From: Pictodentalium vernedei
Taxonomy: Eukaryota; Mollusca; Scaphopoda; Dentaliida; Dentaliidae
DNA length: 64,000 nucleotides
Reading direction: 5' to 3'
NCBI GenBank assembly: GCA_031216915.1
Contig: CM062297.1
Location: 539,050,971-539,114,970, forward strand
Below, piece by piece: positions 34,401 to 49,800 of this stretch. Position 1 is the stretch's first letter, and each line of letters begins with the position of its first letter. Made by a program: the position numbers and the translations under genes. A model generated the notes under the pieces. The model ran no database searches. It saw nothing but the letters and a program-made list of their open reading frames with translations, and had not been told where the DNA came from.

Positions 34401-37400
34401 GAGTAGGATGGGTACGATCTGTTCAACAGGTTTGCTATTTAGCCCTAACTTGGACGTTAACCATACAGCATTCACGCCAATGTGAAAGAGTATTGCTGAA
34501 AGAATTGTTGGACACTGTAGGGAGTTTTCTATTGGCTATGCACTTAATATAGCCAACAAACCTACCAGCTCTATATGCAATCTTATTTTGCCGCTGCCTA
34601 GAAAAAGAAAAATCCAAAAATCTAGAGGGAGGGGGTTGGACAGGTACGATCTGTTCAACAGGTCTGCTATTTACCCCTAACTTGGACATTAACCATACTG
34701 CATTCACGCCAGTGTGAAAGAGTATTTCCGAAGGAATTGTTAGACACTGTAGGGAGTTTTCTGTCGGCTATGCACTTAATATAGCCTAAAAACCTACCAG
34801 CTCTATATGCAATCTTATTTCGCCACTGCCTAAAAAACAAGCGCAATAGGTGAATCTCTCTATTTCTGGAAATCGAAAAATCTAGAGGGAGGGGGTAGTA
34901 CGGGTACGATCTGTTCAACAGGTTTGCTATTTAGCCCTAACTTGGACATTAACCGTACAGCATTCACGCCAATGTGAAAGAGTATTGCCGAAAGAATTGT
35001 TAGACACTGTAGGGAGTTTTCTATCAGCTATGCACTTAATATAGCCTAAAAACCTACCAGCACTATATGCAGTCTTATTTCTCCGCTGCCTAAAATCAAG
35101 CGCAATAGGTGAATCTCTCAATTTCTAGAAATCAAGAAATCTAGTTGGAGGGGGTAGGACGGGTATGATCTATTCAACAGGTTTGCTATTTAGCCCTAAC
35201 TTGGACATTAACCATACAGCATTCATGCCAATGTGAAAGAGTATTGCCGAAAGAATTGTTAGACACTGTAGGGAGTTTTCTTTCGGCTATGCACTTAATA
35301 TAGCCTACAAACCTACCAGCTCTATATGCAATCTTATTTCGCCGCTGCCTAAAGAAACAAAAATCGAAAAATCTAGAGGTACGGGGTTTGACGGGTACGA
35401 TCTGTGCAACAGGTTTGCTATTTACCCCTAACGTGGACATTAACCAAGCAGCATTCACGCCAGTGTGAAAGTGTATTGGCGAAAGAATTGTTAGACACTG
35501 TAGGGAGTTTTCTATCGGCTATGCACTTAATATAGCCTAAAAACCTACCAGCTTTATATGCAATCTTATTTCGCCACTGCCTAAAAAAACAAAAATTGAA
35601 AAATCTAGAGGGAGGGGGTTGGATGCTACGATCTGTTCAACAGATTTGCTTTTTACCCCGAACTTGGACATTAACCATACAGTATTCACGGCAGTGTGAA
35701 AGAGTATTGCCGAAAGAATTGTTAGACACTGTAGGGAATTTTCTTTCGGCTATGCGCTTCATATAACCTAAAAACCTACCAGCTCTATATGCAATCTTAT
35801 TTCGCTGCTGCCTAAAAAAACAAATGCAATAGGTGAATCTCTCGATTTCTGGAAATCGAAAAATGTAGAGGGAGTGGGTAGTACGGGTACGATCTGTTCA
35901 ACAGGTTTGCTATTTAGCCTTAACTTGGACATTAACCATACAGCATTTGCACCAGTGTGAAAGAGTATTGCCGAAGGAATTGTTAGACACTGTAGGGAGT
36001 TTTCTATCGGCTGTGCACTTAATATAGCCTAAAAACCTACCAGCTCTATATGCAATCTTATTTCGCCACTGCCTAAAAACCAAGCGCAATAGGTCAATCT
36101 CTCGATTTCTGGAAATCGAAAAATCTAGAGGGAGGGGGTAGTACGGGTACGATCTGTTCAACAGGTTTGCTATTTAGCCCTAACTTGGACATTAACCGTA
36201 CAGCATTCACGCCAATGTGAAAGAGTATTGCCGAAAGAATTGTTAGACACTGTAGGGAGTTTTCTATCAGCTATGCACTTAATATAGCCTAAAAACCTAC
36301 CAGCACTATATGCAATCTTATTTCTTCGCTGCCTAAAATCAAGCGCAATAGGTGAACCTCTCGATTTCTAGAAATCAAGAAATGTAGGGGCAGGGGGGTA
36401 GGATGGGTATGATCTATTCAACAGGTTTGCTATTTAGCCCTAACTTGGAAATTAACCATACAGCATTCATGCCAATGTAAAAGAGTATTGCTGAAAGAAT
36501 TGTTAGACACTGTAGGCAGTTTTCTATCGGCTATGCACTTAATATAGCCTAAAAACCTACCAGCTCTATATGCAATCTTATTTCGCTGCTGCCTAAAAAA
36601 ACAAAAATCCAAAAATATAGAGGGATGGGGTTGGACAGCTACGATCTGTTCAACAGGTCTGCTATTTACCCCTAACTTGGACATTAACCATACAGCATTC
36701 ACGCCAATGTGAAAGAGTTTTGCCGAAAGAATTGTTAGACACTGTAGGGAGTTTTCTATCAGCTATGCACTTAATATAGCCAACAAACCTACCAGCTCTA
36801 TATGCAATCTTATTTCTCCACTGCCTAAAGAAACAAAAATCGAAAAATCTAGAGGTAGGGGGTTGGACGGGTATGGTCTGTTCAACAGCTTTGCTATTTA
36901 CCCCTAACTTGGACATTAACCAAGCAGCATTCACGCCAATGTGAAAGAGTATTTTCGAAAGAATTGTTAGACACTGTAGGGTGTTTTCTATTGGCTGTGC
37001 ACTTAATATAGCCTAAAAACCTACCAGCTCTATATGCAATCTTATTTCGCCGCTGCCTAAAAACAAGTGCAATAGGTGAATCTCTCGATTTTTAGAAATC
37101 GGAAAATTTAGAGGGAGGGAGTAGGGCGGGTACGATCTGTTCAACAGGTTTGCTATTTAGCCCTAACTTGGACGTTAACCATACAGCATTCACGCCAATG
37201 TGAAAGAGAATTGCCGAAGGAATTGTTAGACTCTGTAGGGAGTTTTCTATCGGCTATGCACTTAATATAGCCTACAATCCTACCAGGTCTATATTCAATC
37301 TTATTTCTCCGCTGCCTAAAGAAACAAAAATCGAAAAAATCTATAGGTAGGGGGTTGGACGGGTATGGTCTGTTCAACAGCTTTGCTATTTACCCCTAAC

Positions 37401-40400
37401 TTGGACATTAACCATACAGCATTCATGCCAATGTGAAAGAGTATTGCTGAAAGAATTGTTAGACACTGTAGGGAGTTTTCTATCGGCTATGCACTTAATA
37501 TAGCCTAAAAACCTACCACCTCTATATGCAATCTTCTTTCGCCGCTGCCTAAAAACAAGTGCAATAGGTGAATCTCTCAATTTCTTGAAATCAAAAAATC
37601 TAGAGGGAGGGGGTGGGACGGGTACGATCTGTTCAACAGGTTTGCTATTTACCCCTAACTTGGACATTAACCATACAGCATTCACGCCAATGTGAAAGAG
37701 TATTGCCGAAAGAATTGTTAGACACTGTAGGGAGTTTTCTATCGGCTATGCACTTAATATAGCCTAAAAACCTACCAGCTCTATATGCAATCTTATTTCG
37801 CCCTTGCCTAAAAACAAATGCAATAGGTGAATCTCTCGATTTTTGGAAATCGGAAAATTTAGAGGGAGGAAGTAGGACAAGTACGATCTGTTCAACAGGT
37901 TTGCTATTTAGCCTTAACTTGGACATTAACCGTACAGCATTCACGCCAATGTGAAAGAGTATTGCCGAAAGAATTGTTAGACACTGTAGGGAGTTTTCTA
38001 TTGGCTATGCACTTAATATAGCTTACAAACCTACCAGCTCTATATGCAATCTTATTTCGCCACTGCCTAAAAAAACAAAAATCCAAAAATCTAGAGGGAG
38101 GGGGTTGAACAGGTACGATCTGTTCAACAGGTCTGCTATTTACTCCGAACTTGGTCATTAACCATACAGCATTCACGCCAATGTGAAAGAGTATTGCCGA
38201 AAGAATTGTTAGACACTGTAGGGAGTTTTCTATCGGCTATGCACTTAATATAGCTTACAAACCTACCAGCTCTATATGCAATCTTATTTCGCCACTGCCT
38301 AAAAAAACAAAAATCAAAAAATATAGAGGGAGGGGGTTGAACAGGTACGATCTGTTCAACAGGTCTGCTATTTACTCCGAACTTGGTCATTAACCATACA
38401 GCATTCACGCCAATGTGACAGAGTATTGCCGAAAGAATTGTTAGACACTGTAGGGAGTTTTCTATCGGCTATGCACTTAATATAGCCTAAAAACCTACCA
38501 GCTCTATATGAAATCTTATTTTGCTCCTGCCTAAAAACAAGCGCAATAGGTGAATCTCCCGATTTCTTGAAATTGAAAAATCTAGAGGGAGGGAGTAGGA
38601 CGGGTACGATCTGTTCAACAGGTTTGCTATTTAGCCCTAACTTGGACGTTAACCATACAGCATTCACGCCAATGTGAAAGAGTATTGCCGAAAGAATTGT
38701 TAGACACAGTAGGGAGTTTTCTATCGGCTATGCACTTAATATAGCCTAAAAACCTACCAGCTCTATATGCAATCTTATTTCGCCACTGCCTAAAAAACAA
38801 GCGCAATAGGTGAATGTCTCGATTTCTGGAAATCGAAAAATCTAGGGGCAGGGGGTAGGATGGGTACGATCTGTTCAACAGGTTTTCTATTTAGCCCTAA
38901 CTTGGACGTTAACTGTACAGCATTCATGCCAATGTGAAAGAGTATTGCCGAAAGAATTGTTAGACACTGTAGGGAGTTTTCTATCGGCTATGCACTTAAT
39001 ATAGCCAACAAACCTACCAGCTCTATATGCAATCTTATTTTGCCACTGCCTAGAAAAAGAAAAATCCAAAAATCTAGAGGGAGGGGGTTGGACAGGTACG
39101 ATCTGTTCAACAGGTCTGCTATTTACCTCTAACTTGGACATTAACCATACAGCATTCATGCCAATGTGAAAGAGTATTGCCGAAGGAATTGTTAGACACT
39201 GTAGGGAGTTTTCTATCGGCTATGCACTTAATATAGCTTAAAACCTTCCAGCTCTATAAGCAATCTTATTTCTCCGCCTCCTAAAATCAAGCGCAGTGGG
39301 TGAATCTCTCGATTTCTTGAAATCAAAAAATCTAGAGGGAGGGGGTAGGATGGGTGCGATCTGTTCAACAGTTTTCCTATTTAGCCCTAACTTTGACAAT
39401 AACCATACAGCATTTACGCCAATGTGAAAGAGTATTGCCGAAAGAATTGTGTTAGACACTGTAGGGAGTTTTCTATCGGCTATGCACTTAATATAGCCTA
39501 CAAACCTACCAGCTCTATATGCAATCTTATTTTGCCGCTGCCTAAAGAAACAAAAATCGAAAAATCTAGAGGTACGGGGTTGGACGGGTATGATCTGTTC
39601 AACAGGTTTGCTATTTACCCCTAACTTGGACATTAACCAAGCAGCATTCACGCCAGTGTGAAAGTGTATTGCCGAAAGAATTGTTAGACACTGTAGGGAG
39701 TTTTCTATCGGCTATGCACTTAATATAGCCTAAAAACCTACCAGCTCTATATGAAATCTTATTTTGCTCCTGCCTAAAAACAAGCGCAATAGGTGAATCT
39801 CTCGATTTCTTGAAATTGTAAAATCTAGAGGGAGGGAGTAGGACGGGTACGATCTGTTCAACAGGTTTGCTATTTAGCCCTAACTTGGACGTTAACCATA
39901 CAGCATTCACGCCAATGTGAAAGAGTATTGCTGAAAGAATTGTTGGACACTGTAGGGAGTTTTCTATTGGCTATGCACTTAATATAGCCAACAAACCTAC
40001 CAGCTCTATATGCAATCTTATTTTGCCGCTGCCTAGAAAAAGAAAAATCCAAAAATCTAGAGGGAGGGGGTTGGACAGGTACGATCTGTTCAACAGGTCT
40101 GCTATTTACCCCTAACTTGGACATTAACCATACTGCATTCACGCCAGTGTGAAAGAGTATTTCCGAAGGAATTGTTAGACACTGTAGGGAGTTTTCTGTC
40201 GGCTATGCACTTAATATAGCCTAAAAACCTACCAGCTCTATATGCAATCTTATTTCGCCACTGCCTAAAAAACAAGCGCAATAGGTGAAGCTCTCTATTT
40301 CTGGAAATCGAAAAATCTAGAGGGAGGGGGTAGTACGGGTACGATCTGTTCAACAGGTTTGCTATTTAGCCCTAACTTGGACATTAACCGTACAGCATTC

Positions 40401-40850
40401 ATGCCAATGTGAAAGAGTATTGCCGAAAGAATTGTTAGACACTGTAGGGAGTTTTCTATTGGCTATGCACTTAATATAGCCTAAAAACCTACCAGCACTA
40501 TATGCAGTCTTATTTCTCCGCTGCCTAAAATCAAGTGCAATAGGTGAATCTCTCGATTTCTAGAAATCAAGAAATCTAGTTGGAGGGGGTAGGACGGGTA
40601 TGATCTATTCAACAGGTTTGCTATTTAGCCCTAACTTGGACATTAACCATACAGCATTCATGCCAATGTGAAAGAGTATTGCCGAAAGAATTGTTAGACA
40701 CTGTAGGAGTTTTCTATCGACTATGCACTTAATATAGCCAACAAACCTACCAGCTCTATATGCAATCTTATTTCTCCACTGCCTAAAGAAACAAAAATCG
40801 AAAAATCTAGAGGTAGGGGGTTGGACGGGTATGGTCTGTTCAACAGCTTT
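30528..40850. repeat. Higher-order repeat block with 4.66 and 5.43 kb offsets
   Basis: Variant monomers at 30528, 31771 and 32003 recur at 35186, 36430 and 36662 (offset about 4659). Those at 34176 and 34435 recur at 39611 and 39870 (offset 5435). Those at 37645, 38136, 38368 and 38627 recur further right at 43075, 43567, 43799 and 44058 (offset about 5431). The pattern is a mosaic, not one clean period. Confidence 0.8.
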
Positions 40851-40851
40851 A

Positions 40852-43800
40852 CTATTTACCCCTAACTTGGACATTAACCATACAGCATTCATGCCAATGT
40901 GAAAGAGTATTGCTGAAAGAATTGTTAGACATTGTAGGGAGTTTTCTATCGGCTATGCACTTAATATAGCTTAAAAACCTACCAGCTCTATAAGCAATCT
41001 TATTTCTCTGCCTCCTAAAATCAAGCGCAGTGGGTGAATCTCTTGATTTCTTGAAATCAAAAAATCTAGAGGGAGGGGGTAGGATGGGTGCAATCTGTTC
41101 AACAGTTTTCCTATTTAGCCCTAACTTTGACAATAACCATACAGCATTTACGCCAATGTGAAAGAGTATTGCCGAAAGAATTGTTAGACACTGTAGGGAG
41201 TTTTCTTTCGGCTATGCACTTAATATAGCCTACAAACCTACCAGCTCTATATGCAATCTTATTTCGCCGCTGCCTAAAGAAACAAAAATCGAAAAATGTA
41301 GAGGTACGGGGTTTGACGGGTACGATCTGTGCAACAGGTTTGCTATTTACCCCTAACTTGGACATTAACCAAGCAGCATTCACGCCAGTGTGAAAGTGTA
41401 TTGGCGAAAGAATTGTTAGACACTGTAGGGAGTTTTCTATCGGCTATGCACTTAATATAGCCTAAAAACCTACCAGCTTTATATGCAATCTTATTTCGCC
41501 ACTGCCTAAAAAAACAAAAATTGAAAAATCTAGAGGGAGGGGGTTGGATGCTACGATCTGTTCAACAGGTTTGCTTTTTACCCCGAACTTGGACATTAAC
41601 CATACAGTATTCACGGCAGTGTGAAAGAGTATTGCCGAAAGAATTGTTAGACACTGTAGGGAATTTTCTTTCGGCTATGCGCTTCATATAACCTAAAAAC
41701 CTACCAGCTCTATATGCAATCTTATTTCGCTGCTGCCTAAAAAACAAATGCAATAGGTGAATCTCTCGATTTCAGGAAATCGAAAAATGTAGAGGGAGTG
41801 GGTAGTACGGGTACGATCTGTTCAACAGGTTTGCTATTTAGCCTTAACTTGGACATTAACCATACAGCATTTGCACCAGTGTGAAAGAGTATTGCCGAAG
41901 GAATTGTTAGACACTGTAGGGAGTTTTCTATTGGCTATGCACTTAATATAGCCTAAAAACCTACCAGGACTATATGCAATCTTATTTCTCCGCTGCCTAA
42001 AATCAAGCGCAGTAGGTGAACCTCTCGATTTCTAGAAATCAAGAAATCTAGGGGCAGGGGGGTAGGATGGGTATGATCTATTCAACAGGTTTGCTATTTA
42101 GCCCTAACTTGGACATTAACCATACAGCATTCATGCCAATGTGAAAGAGTATTGCCGAAAGAATTGTTAGACACTGTAGGGAGTTTTCTACCGGCTATGC
42201 ACTTAATATAGCCAACAAACCTACCTGCTCTATAAGCAATCTTATTTCGCTGCTGCCTAAAAAAACAAAAATCCAAAAATATAGAGGGATGGGGTTGGAC
42301 AGCTACGATCTGTTCAACAGGTCTGCTATTTACCCCTAACTTGGACATTAACCATACAGCATTCACGCCAATGTGAAAGAGTTTTGCCGAAAGAATTGTT
42401 AGACACTGTAGGGAGTTTTCTATCAGCTATGCACTTAATATAGCCAACAAACCTACCAGCTCTATATGCAATCTTATTTCTCCACTGCCTAAAGAAACAA
42501 AAATCGAAAAATCTAGAGGTAGGGGGTTGGACGGGTATGGTCTGTTCAACAGCTTTGCTATTTAGCCCTAACTTGGACATTAACCAAGCAGCATTCACGC
42601 CAATGTGAAAGAGTATTGCTGAAAGAATTGTTAGACACTGTAGGGTGTTTTCTATTGGCTGTGCACTTAATATAGCCTAAAAACCTACCAGCTCTATATG
42701 CAATCTTATTTCGCCGCTGCCTAAAAACAAGTGCAATAGGTGAATCTCTTGATTTTTGGAAATCGGAAAATTTAGAGGGAGGGGGTAGGATGCTATGATC
42801 TGTTCAACAGGTTTGGTATTTGGCCCTAACTTGGAAATTAACCATACAGCATTCACATCAGTGTGAAAGAGTATTGCCGAAAGAATTGTTAGACTCTGTG
42901 GGGAGTTTTCTATCGGCTATGCACTTAATATAGCCTAAAGACCTACCCGCTCTATATGCAATCTTCTTTCGCCGCTGCCTAAAAACAAGTGCAATAGGTG
43001 AATCTCTCAATTTCTTGAAATCAAAAAATCTAGAGGGAGGGGGTGGGATGGGTACGATCTGTTCAACAGGTTTGCTATTTACCCCTAACTTGGACATTAA
43101 CCATACAGCATTCACGCCAATGTGAAAGAGTATTGCCGAAAGAATTGTTAGACACTGTAGGGAGTTTTCTATCGGCTATGCACTTAATATAGCCTAAAAA
43201 CCTACCAGCTCTATATGCAATCTTATTTCGCCCTTGCCTAAAAACAAGTGCAATAGGTGAATCTCTCGATTTTTGGAAATCAGAAAATTTAGAGGGAGGA
43301 AGTAGGACGAGTACGATCTGTTCAACAGGTTTGCTATTTAGCCTTAACTTGGACATTAACCGTACAGCATTCACGCCAATGTGAAAGAGTATTGCCGAAA
43401 GAATTGTTAGACACTGTGGGGAGTTTTCTATTGGCTATGCACTTAATATAGCTTACAAACCTACCAGCTCTATATGCAATCTTATTTCGCCACTGCCTAA
43501 AAAAAACAAAAATCCAAAAATATAGAGGGAGGGGGTTGAACAGGTACGATCTGTTCAACAGGTCTGCTATTTACTCCGAACTTGGTCATTAACCATACAG
43601 CATTCACGCCAATGTGAAAGAGTATTGCCGAAAGAATTGTTAGACACTGTAGGGAGTTTTCTATCGGCTATGCACTTAATATAGCTTACAAACCTACCAG
43701 CTCTATATGCAATCTTATTTCGCCACTGCCTAAAAAAACAAAAATCAAAAAATATAGAGGGAGGGGGTTGAACAGGTACGATCTGTTCAACAGGTCTGCT

Positions 43801-46800
43801 ATTTACTCCGAACTTGGTCATTAACCATACAGCATTCACGCCAATGTGAAAGAGTATTGCCGAAAGAATTGTTAGACACTGTAGGGAGTTTTCTATCGGC
43901 TATGCACTTAATATAGCCTAAAAACCTACCAGCTCTATATGAAATCTTATTTTGCTCCTGCCTAAAAACAAGCGCAATAGGTGAATCTCCCGATTTCTTG
44001 AAATTGAAAAATCTAGAGGGAGGGAGTAGGACGGGTACGATCTGTTCAACAGGTTTGCTATTTAGCCCTAACTTGGACGTTAACCATACAGCATTCACGC
44101 CAATGTGAAAGAGTATTGCCGAAAGAATTGTTAGACACAGTAGGGAGTTTTCTATCGGCTATGCACTTAATATAGCCTAAAAACCTACCAGCTCTATATG
44201 CAATCTTATTTCGCCACTGCCTAAAAAACAAGCGCAATAGGTGAATGTCTCGATTTCTGGAAATCGAAAAATCTAGGGGCAGGGGGTAGGATGGGTACGA
44301 TCTGTTCAACAGGTTTTCTATTTAGCCCTAACTTGGACGTTAACTGTACAGCATTCATGCCAATGTGAAAGAGTATTGCCGAAAGAATTGTTAGACACTG
44401 TAGGGAGTTTTCTATTGGCTATGCACTTAATATAGCTTACAAACCTACCAGCTCTATATGCAATCTTATTTCGCCACTGCCTAAAAAAACAAAAATCGAA
44501 AAATCTAGAGGTAGGGGGTTGGACGGGTACGATCTGTTCAACAGGTTTGCTATTTAGCCCTAACTTGGACGTTAACCATACAGCATTCACGCCAATGTGA
44601 AAGAGTATTTTCGAAAGAATTGTTAGACACTGTAGGGTGTTTTCTATTGGCTGTGCACTTAATATAGCCTAAAAACCTACCAGCTCTATATGCAATCTTA
44701 TTTCGCCGCTGCCTAAAAACAAGTGCAATAGGTGAATCTCTTGATTTTTGGAAATCGGAAAATTTAGAGGGAGGGAGTAGGATGGGTACGATCTGTTCAA
44801 CAGGTTTGCTATTTAGCCTTAACTTGGACATTAACTGTACAGCATTCATGCCAATGTGAAAGAGTATTGCCGAAAGAATTGTTAGACACTGTAGGGAGTT
44901 TTCTATCGGCTATGCACTTAATATAGCCAACAAACCTACCAGCTCTATATGCAATCTTATTTTGCCACTGCCTAGAAAAAGAAAAATCCAAAAATCTAGA
45001 GGGAGGGGGTTGGACAGGTACGATCTGTTCAACAGGTCTGCTATTTACCTCTAACTTGGACATTAACCATACAGCATTCATGCCAATGTGAAAGAGTATT
45101 GCCGAAGGAATTGTTAGACACTGTAGGGAGTTTTCTATCGGTTATGCACTTAATATAGCCTAAAAACCTACCAGCTCTATATGCAATCTTATTTCGCCAC
45201 TGCCTAAAAAACAAGCGCAATAGGTGAATCTCTCAATTTCTGGAAATCGAAAAATCTAGAGGGAGGGGGTAGTATGGGTACGATCTGTTCAACAGGTTTG
45301 CTATTTAGCCCTAACTTGGACATTAACCGTACAGCATTCACGCCAATGTGAAAGAGTATTGCCGAAAGAATTGTTAGATACTGTAGGGAGTTTTCTATCA
45401 GCTATGCACTTAATTTAGCCTAAAAACCTACCAGCACTATATGCAATCTTATTTCTCCGCTGCCTAAAATCAAGCGCAATAGGTGAATCTCTCGATTTCT
45501 AGAAATCAAGAAATCTAGTGGGAGGAGGTAGGACGGGTATTATCTATTCAACAGGTTTGCTATTTAGCCTTAACTTGGACATTAACCATACAGCATTCAT
45601 GCCAATGTGAAAGAGTATTGCTGAAAGAATTGTTAGACACTGTAGGGAGTTTTCTATCGGCTATGCACTTAATATAGCTTAAAAACCTACCAGCTCTATA
45701 AGCAATCTTATTTCTCTGCCTCCTAAAATCAAGCGCAGTGGGTGAATCTCTTGATTTCTTGAAATCAAAAAATCTAGAGGGAGGGGGTAGGATGGGTGCA
45801 ATCTGTTCAACAGTTTTCCTATTTAGCCCTAACTTTGACAATAACCATACAGCATTTACGCCAATGTGAAAGAGTATTGCCGAAAGAATTGTTAGACACT
45901 GTAGGGAGTTTTCTTTTGGCTATGCACTTAATATAGCCTACAAACCTACCAGCTCTATATGCAATCTTATTTCGCCGCTGCCTAAAGAAACAAAAATCGA
46001 AAAATCTAGAGGTAGGGGGTTGGACGGGTATGGTCTGTTCAACAGCTTTACTATTTACCCCTAACTTGGACATTAACCATACAGCATTCATGCCAATGTG
46101 AAAGAGTATTGCTGAAAGAATTGTTAGACATTGTAGGGAGTTTTCTATCGGCTATGCACTTAATATAGCTTAAAAACCTACCAGCTCTATAAGCAATCTT
46201 ATTTCTCTGCCTCCTAAAATCAAGCGCAGTGGGTGAATCTCTTGATTTCTTGAAATCAAAAAATCTAGAGGGAGGGGGTAGGATGGGTGCAATCTGTTCA
46301 ACAGTTTTCCTATTTAGCCCTAACTTTGACAATAACCATACAGCATTTACGCCAATGTGAAAGAGTATTGCCGAAAGAATTGTTAGACACTGTAGGGAGT
46401 TTTCTTTCGGCTATGCACTTAATATAGCCTACAAACCTACCAGCTCTATATGCAATCTTATTTCGCCGCTGCCTAAAGAAACAAAAATCGAAAAATCTAG
46501 AGGTACGGGGTTTGACGGGTACGATCTGTGCAACAGGTTTGCTATTTACCCCTAACTTGGACATTAACCAAGCAGCATTCACGCCAGTGTGAAAGTGTAT
46601 TGGCGAAAGAATTGTTAGACACTGTAGGGAGTTTTCTATCGGCTATGCACTTAATATAGCCTAAAAACCTACCAGCTTTATATGCAATCTTATTTCGCCA
46701 CTGCCTAAAAAAACAAAAATTGAAAAATCTAGAGGGAGGGGGTTGGATGCTACGATCTGTTCAACAGGTTTGCTTTTTACCCCGAACTTGGACATTAACC

Positions 46801-49800
46801 ATACAGTATTCACGGCAGTGTGAAAGAGTATTGCCGAAAGAATTGTTAGACACTGTAGGGAATTTTCTTTCGGCTATGCGCTTCATATAACCTAAAAACC
46901 TACCAGCTCTATATGCAATCTTATTTCGCTGCTGCCTAAAAAACAAATGCAATAGGTGAATCTCTCGATTTCAGGAAATCGAAAAATGTAGAGGGAAAGG
47001 GTAGTACGGGTACGATCTGTTCAACAGGTTTGCTATTTAGCCTTAACTTGGACATTAACCATACAGCATTTGCACCAGTGTGAAAGAGTATTGCCGAAGG
47101 AATTGTTAGACACTGTAGGGAGTTTTCTATCGGCTATGCACTTAATATAGCCTAAAAACCTACCAGCACTATATGCAATCTTATTTCTCCGCTGCCTAAA
47201 ATCAAGCGCAATAGGTGAACCTCTCGATTTCTAGAAATCAAGAAATCTAGGGGCAGGGGGGTAGGATGGGTATGATCTATTCAACAGGTTTGCTATTTAG
47301 CCCTAACTTGGACATTAACCATACAGCATTCATGCCAATGTGAAAGAGTATTGCCGAAAGAATTGTTAGACACTGTAGGGAGTTTTCTACCGGCTATGCA
47401 CTTAATATAGCCAACAAACCTACCTGCTCTATAAGCAATCTTATTTCGCTGCTGCCTAAAAAAACAAAAATCCAAAAATATAGAGGGATGGGGTTGGACA
47501 GCTACGATCTGTTCAACAGGTCTGCTATTTACCCCTAACTTGGACATTAACCATACAGCATTCACGCCAATGTGAAAGAGTTTTGCCGAAAGAATTGTTA
47601 GACACTGTAGGGAGTTTTCTATCAGCTATGCACTTAATATAGCCAACAAACCTACCAGCTCTATATGCAATCTTATTTCTCCACTGCCTAAAGAAACAAA
47701 AATCGAAAAATCTAGAGGTAGGGGGTTGGACGGGTATGGTCTGTTCAACAGCTTTGCTATTTAGCCCTAACTTGGACATTAACCAAGCAGCATTCACGCC
47801 AATGTGAAAGAGTATTGCTGAAAGAATTGTTAGACACTGTAGGGTGTTTTCTATTGGCTGTGCACTTAATATAGCCTAAAAACCTACCAGCTCTATATGC
47901 AATCTTATTTCGCCGCTGCCTAAAAACAAGTGCAATAGGTGAATCTCTTGATTTTTGGAAATCGGAAAATTTAGAGGGAGGGGGTAGGATGCTACGATCT
48001 GTTCAACAGGTTTGGTATTTGGCCCTAACTTGGAAATTAACCATACAGCATTCACATCAGTGTGAAAGAGTATTGCCGAAAGAATTGTTAGACTCTGTGG
48101 GGAGTTTTCTATCGGCTATGCACTTAATATAGCCTAAAGACCTACCCGCTCTATATGCAATCTTCTTTCACCGCTGCCTAAAAACAAGTGCAATAGGTGA
48201 ATCTCTCAATTTCTTGAAATCAAAAAATCTAGAGGGAGGGGGTGGGATGGGTACGATCTGTTCAACAGGTTTGCTATTTACCCCTAACTTGGACATTAAC
48301 CATACAGCATTCACGCCAATGTGAAAGAGTATTGCCGAAAGAATTGTTAGACACTGTAGGGAGTTTTCTATCGGCTATGCACTTAATATAGCCTAAAAAC
48401 CTACCAGCTCTATATGCAATCTTATTTCGCCCTTGCCTAAAAACAAGTGCAATAGGTGAATCTCTCGATTTTTGGAAATCAGAAAATTTAGAGGGAGGAA
48501 GTAGGACGAGTACGATCTGTTCAACAGGTTTGCTATTTAGCCTTAACTTGGACATTAACCGTACAGCATTCACGCCAATGTGAAAGAGTATTGCCGAAAG
48601 AATTGTTAGACACTGTGGGGAGTTTTCTATTGGCTATGCACTTAATATAGCTTACAAACCTACCAGCTCTATATGCAATCTTATTTCGCCACTGCCTAAA
48701 AAAAACAAAAATCCAAAAATCTAGAGGGAGGGGGTTGAACAGGTACGCTCTGTTCAACAGGTCTGCTATTTACTCCGAACTTGGTCATTAACCATACAGC
48801 ATTCACGCCAATGTGAAAGAGTATTGCCGAAAGAATTGTTAGACACTGTAGGGAGTTTTCTATCGGCTATGCACTTAATATAGCTTACAAACCTACCAGC
48901 TCTATATGCAATCTTATTTCGCCACTGCCTAAAAAAACAAAAATCAAAAAATATAGAGGGAGGGGGTTGAACAGGTACGATCTGTTCAACAGGTCTGCTA
49001 TTTACTCCGAACTTGGTCATTAACCATACAGCATTCACGCCAATGTGAAAGAGTATTGCCGAAAGAATTGTTAGACACTGTAGGGAGTTTTCTATCGGCT
49101 ATGCACTTAATATAGCCTAAAAACCTACCAGCTCTATATGAAATCTTATTTTGCTCCTGCCTAAAAACAAGCGCAATAGGTGAATCTCCCGATTTCTTGA
49201 AATTGAAAAATCTAGAGGGAGGGAGTAGGACGGGTACGATCTGTTCAACAGGTTTGCTATTTAGCCCTAACTTGGACGTTAACCATACAGCATTCACGCC
49301 AATGTGAAAGAGTATTGCCGAAAGAATTGTTAGACACAGTAGGGAGTTTTCTATCGGCTATGCACTTAATATAGCCTAAAAACCTACCAGCTCTATATGC
49401 AATCTTATTTCGCCACTGCCTAAAAAACAAGCGCAATAGGTGAATGTCTCGATTTCTGGAAATCGAAAAATCTAGGGGCAGGGGGTAGGATGGGTACGAT
49501 CTGTTCAACAGGTTTTCTATTTAGCCCTAACTTGGACGTTAACTGTACAGCATTCATGCCAATGTGAAAGAGTATTGCCGAAAGAATTGTTAGACACTGT
49601 AGGGAGTTTTCTATTGGCTATGCACTTAATATAGCTTACAAACCTACCAGCTCTATATGCAATCTTATTTCGCCACTGCCTAAAAAAACAAAAATCGAAA
49701 AATCTAGAGGTAGGGGGTTGGACGGGTACGATCTGTTCAACAGGTTTGCTATTTAGCCCTAACTTGGACGTTAACCATACAGCATTCACGCCAATGTGAA

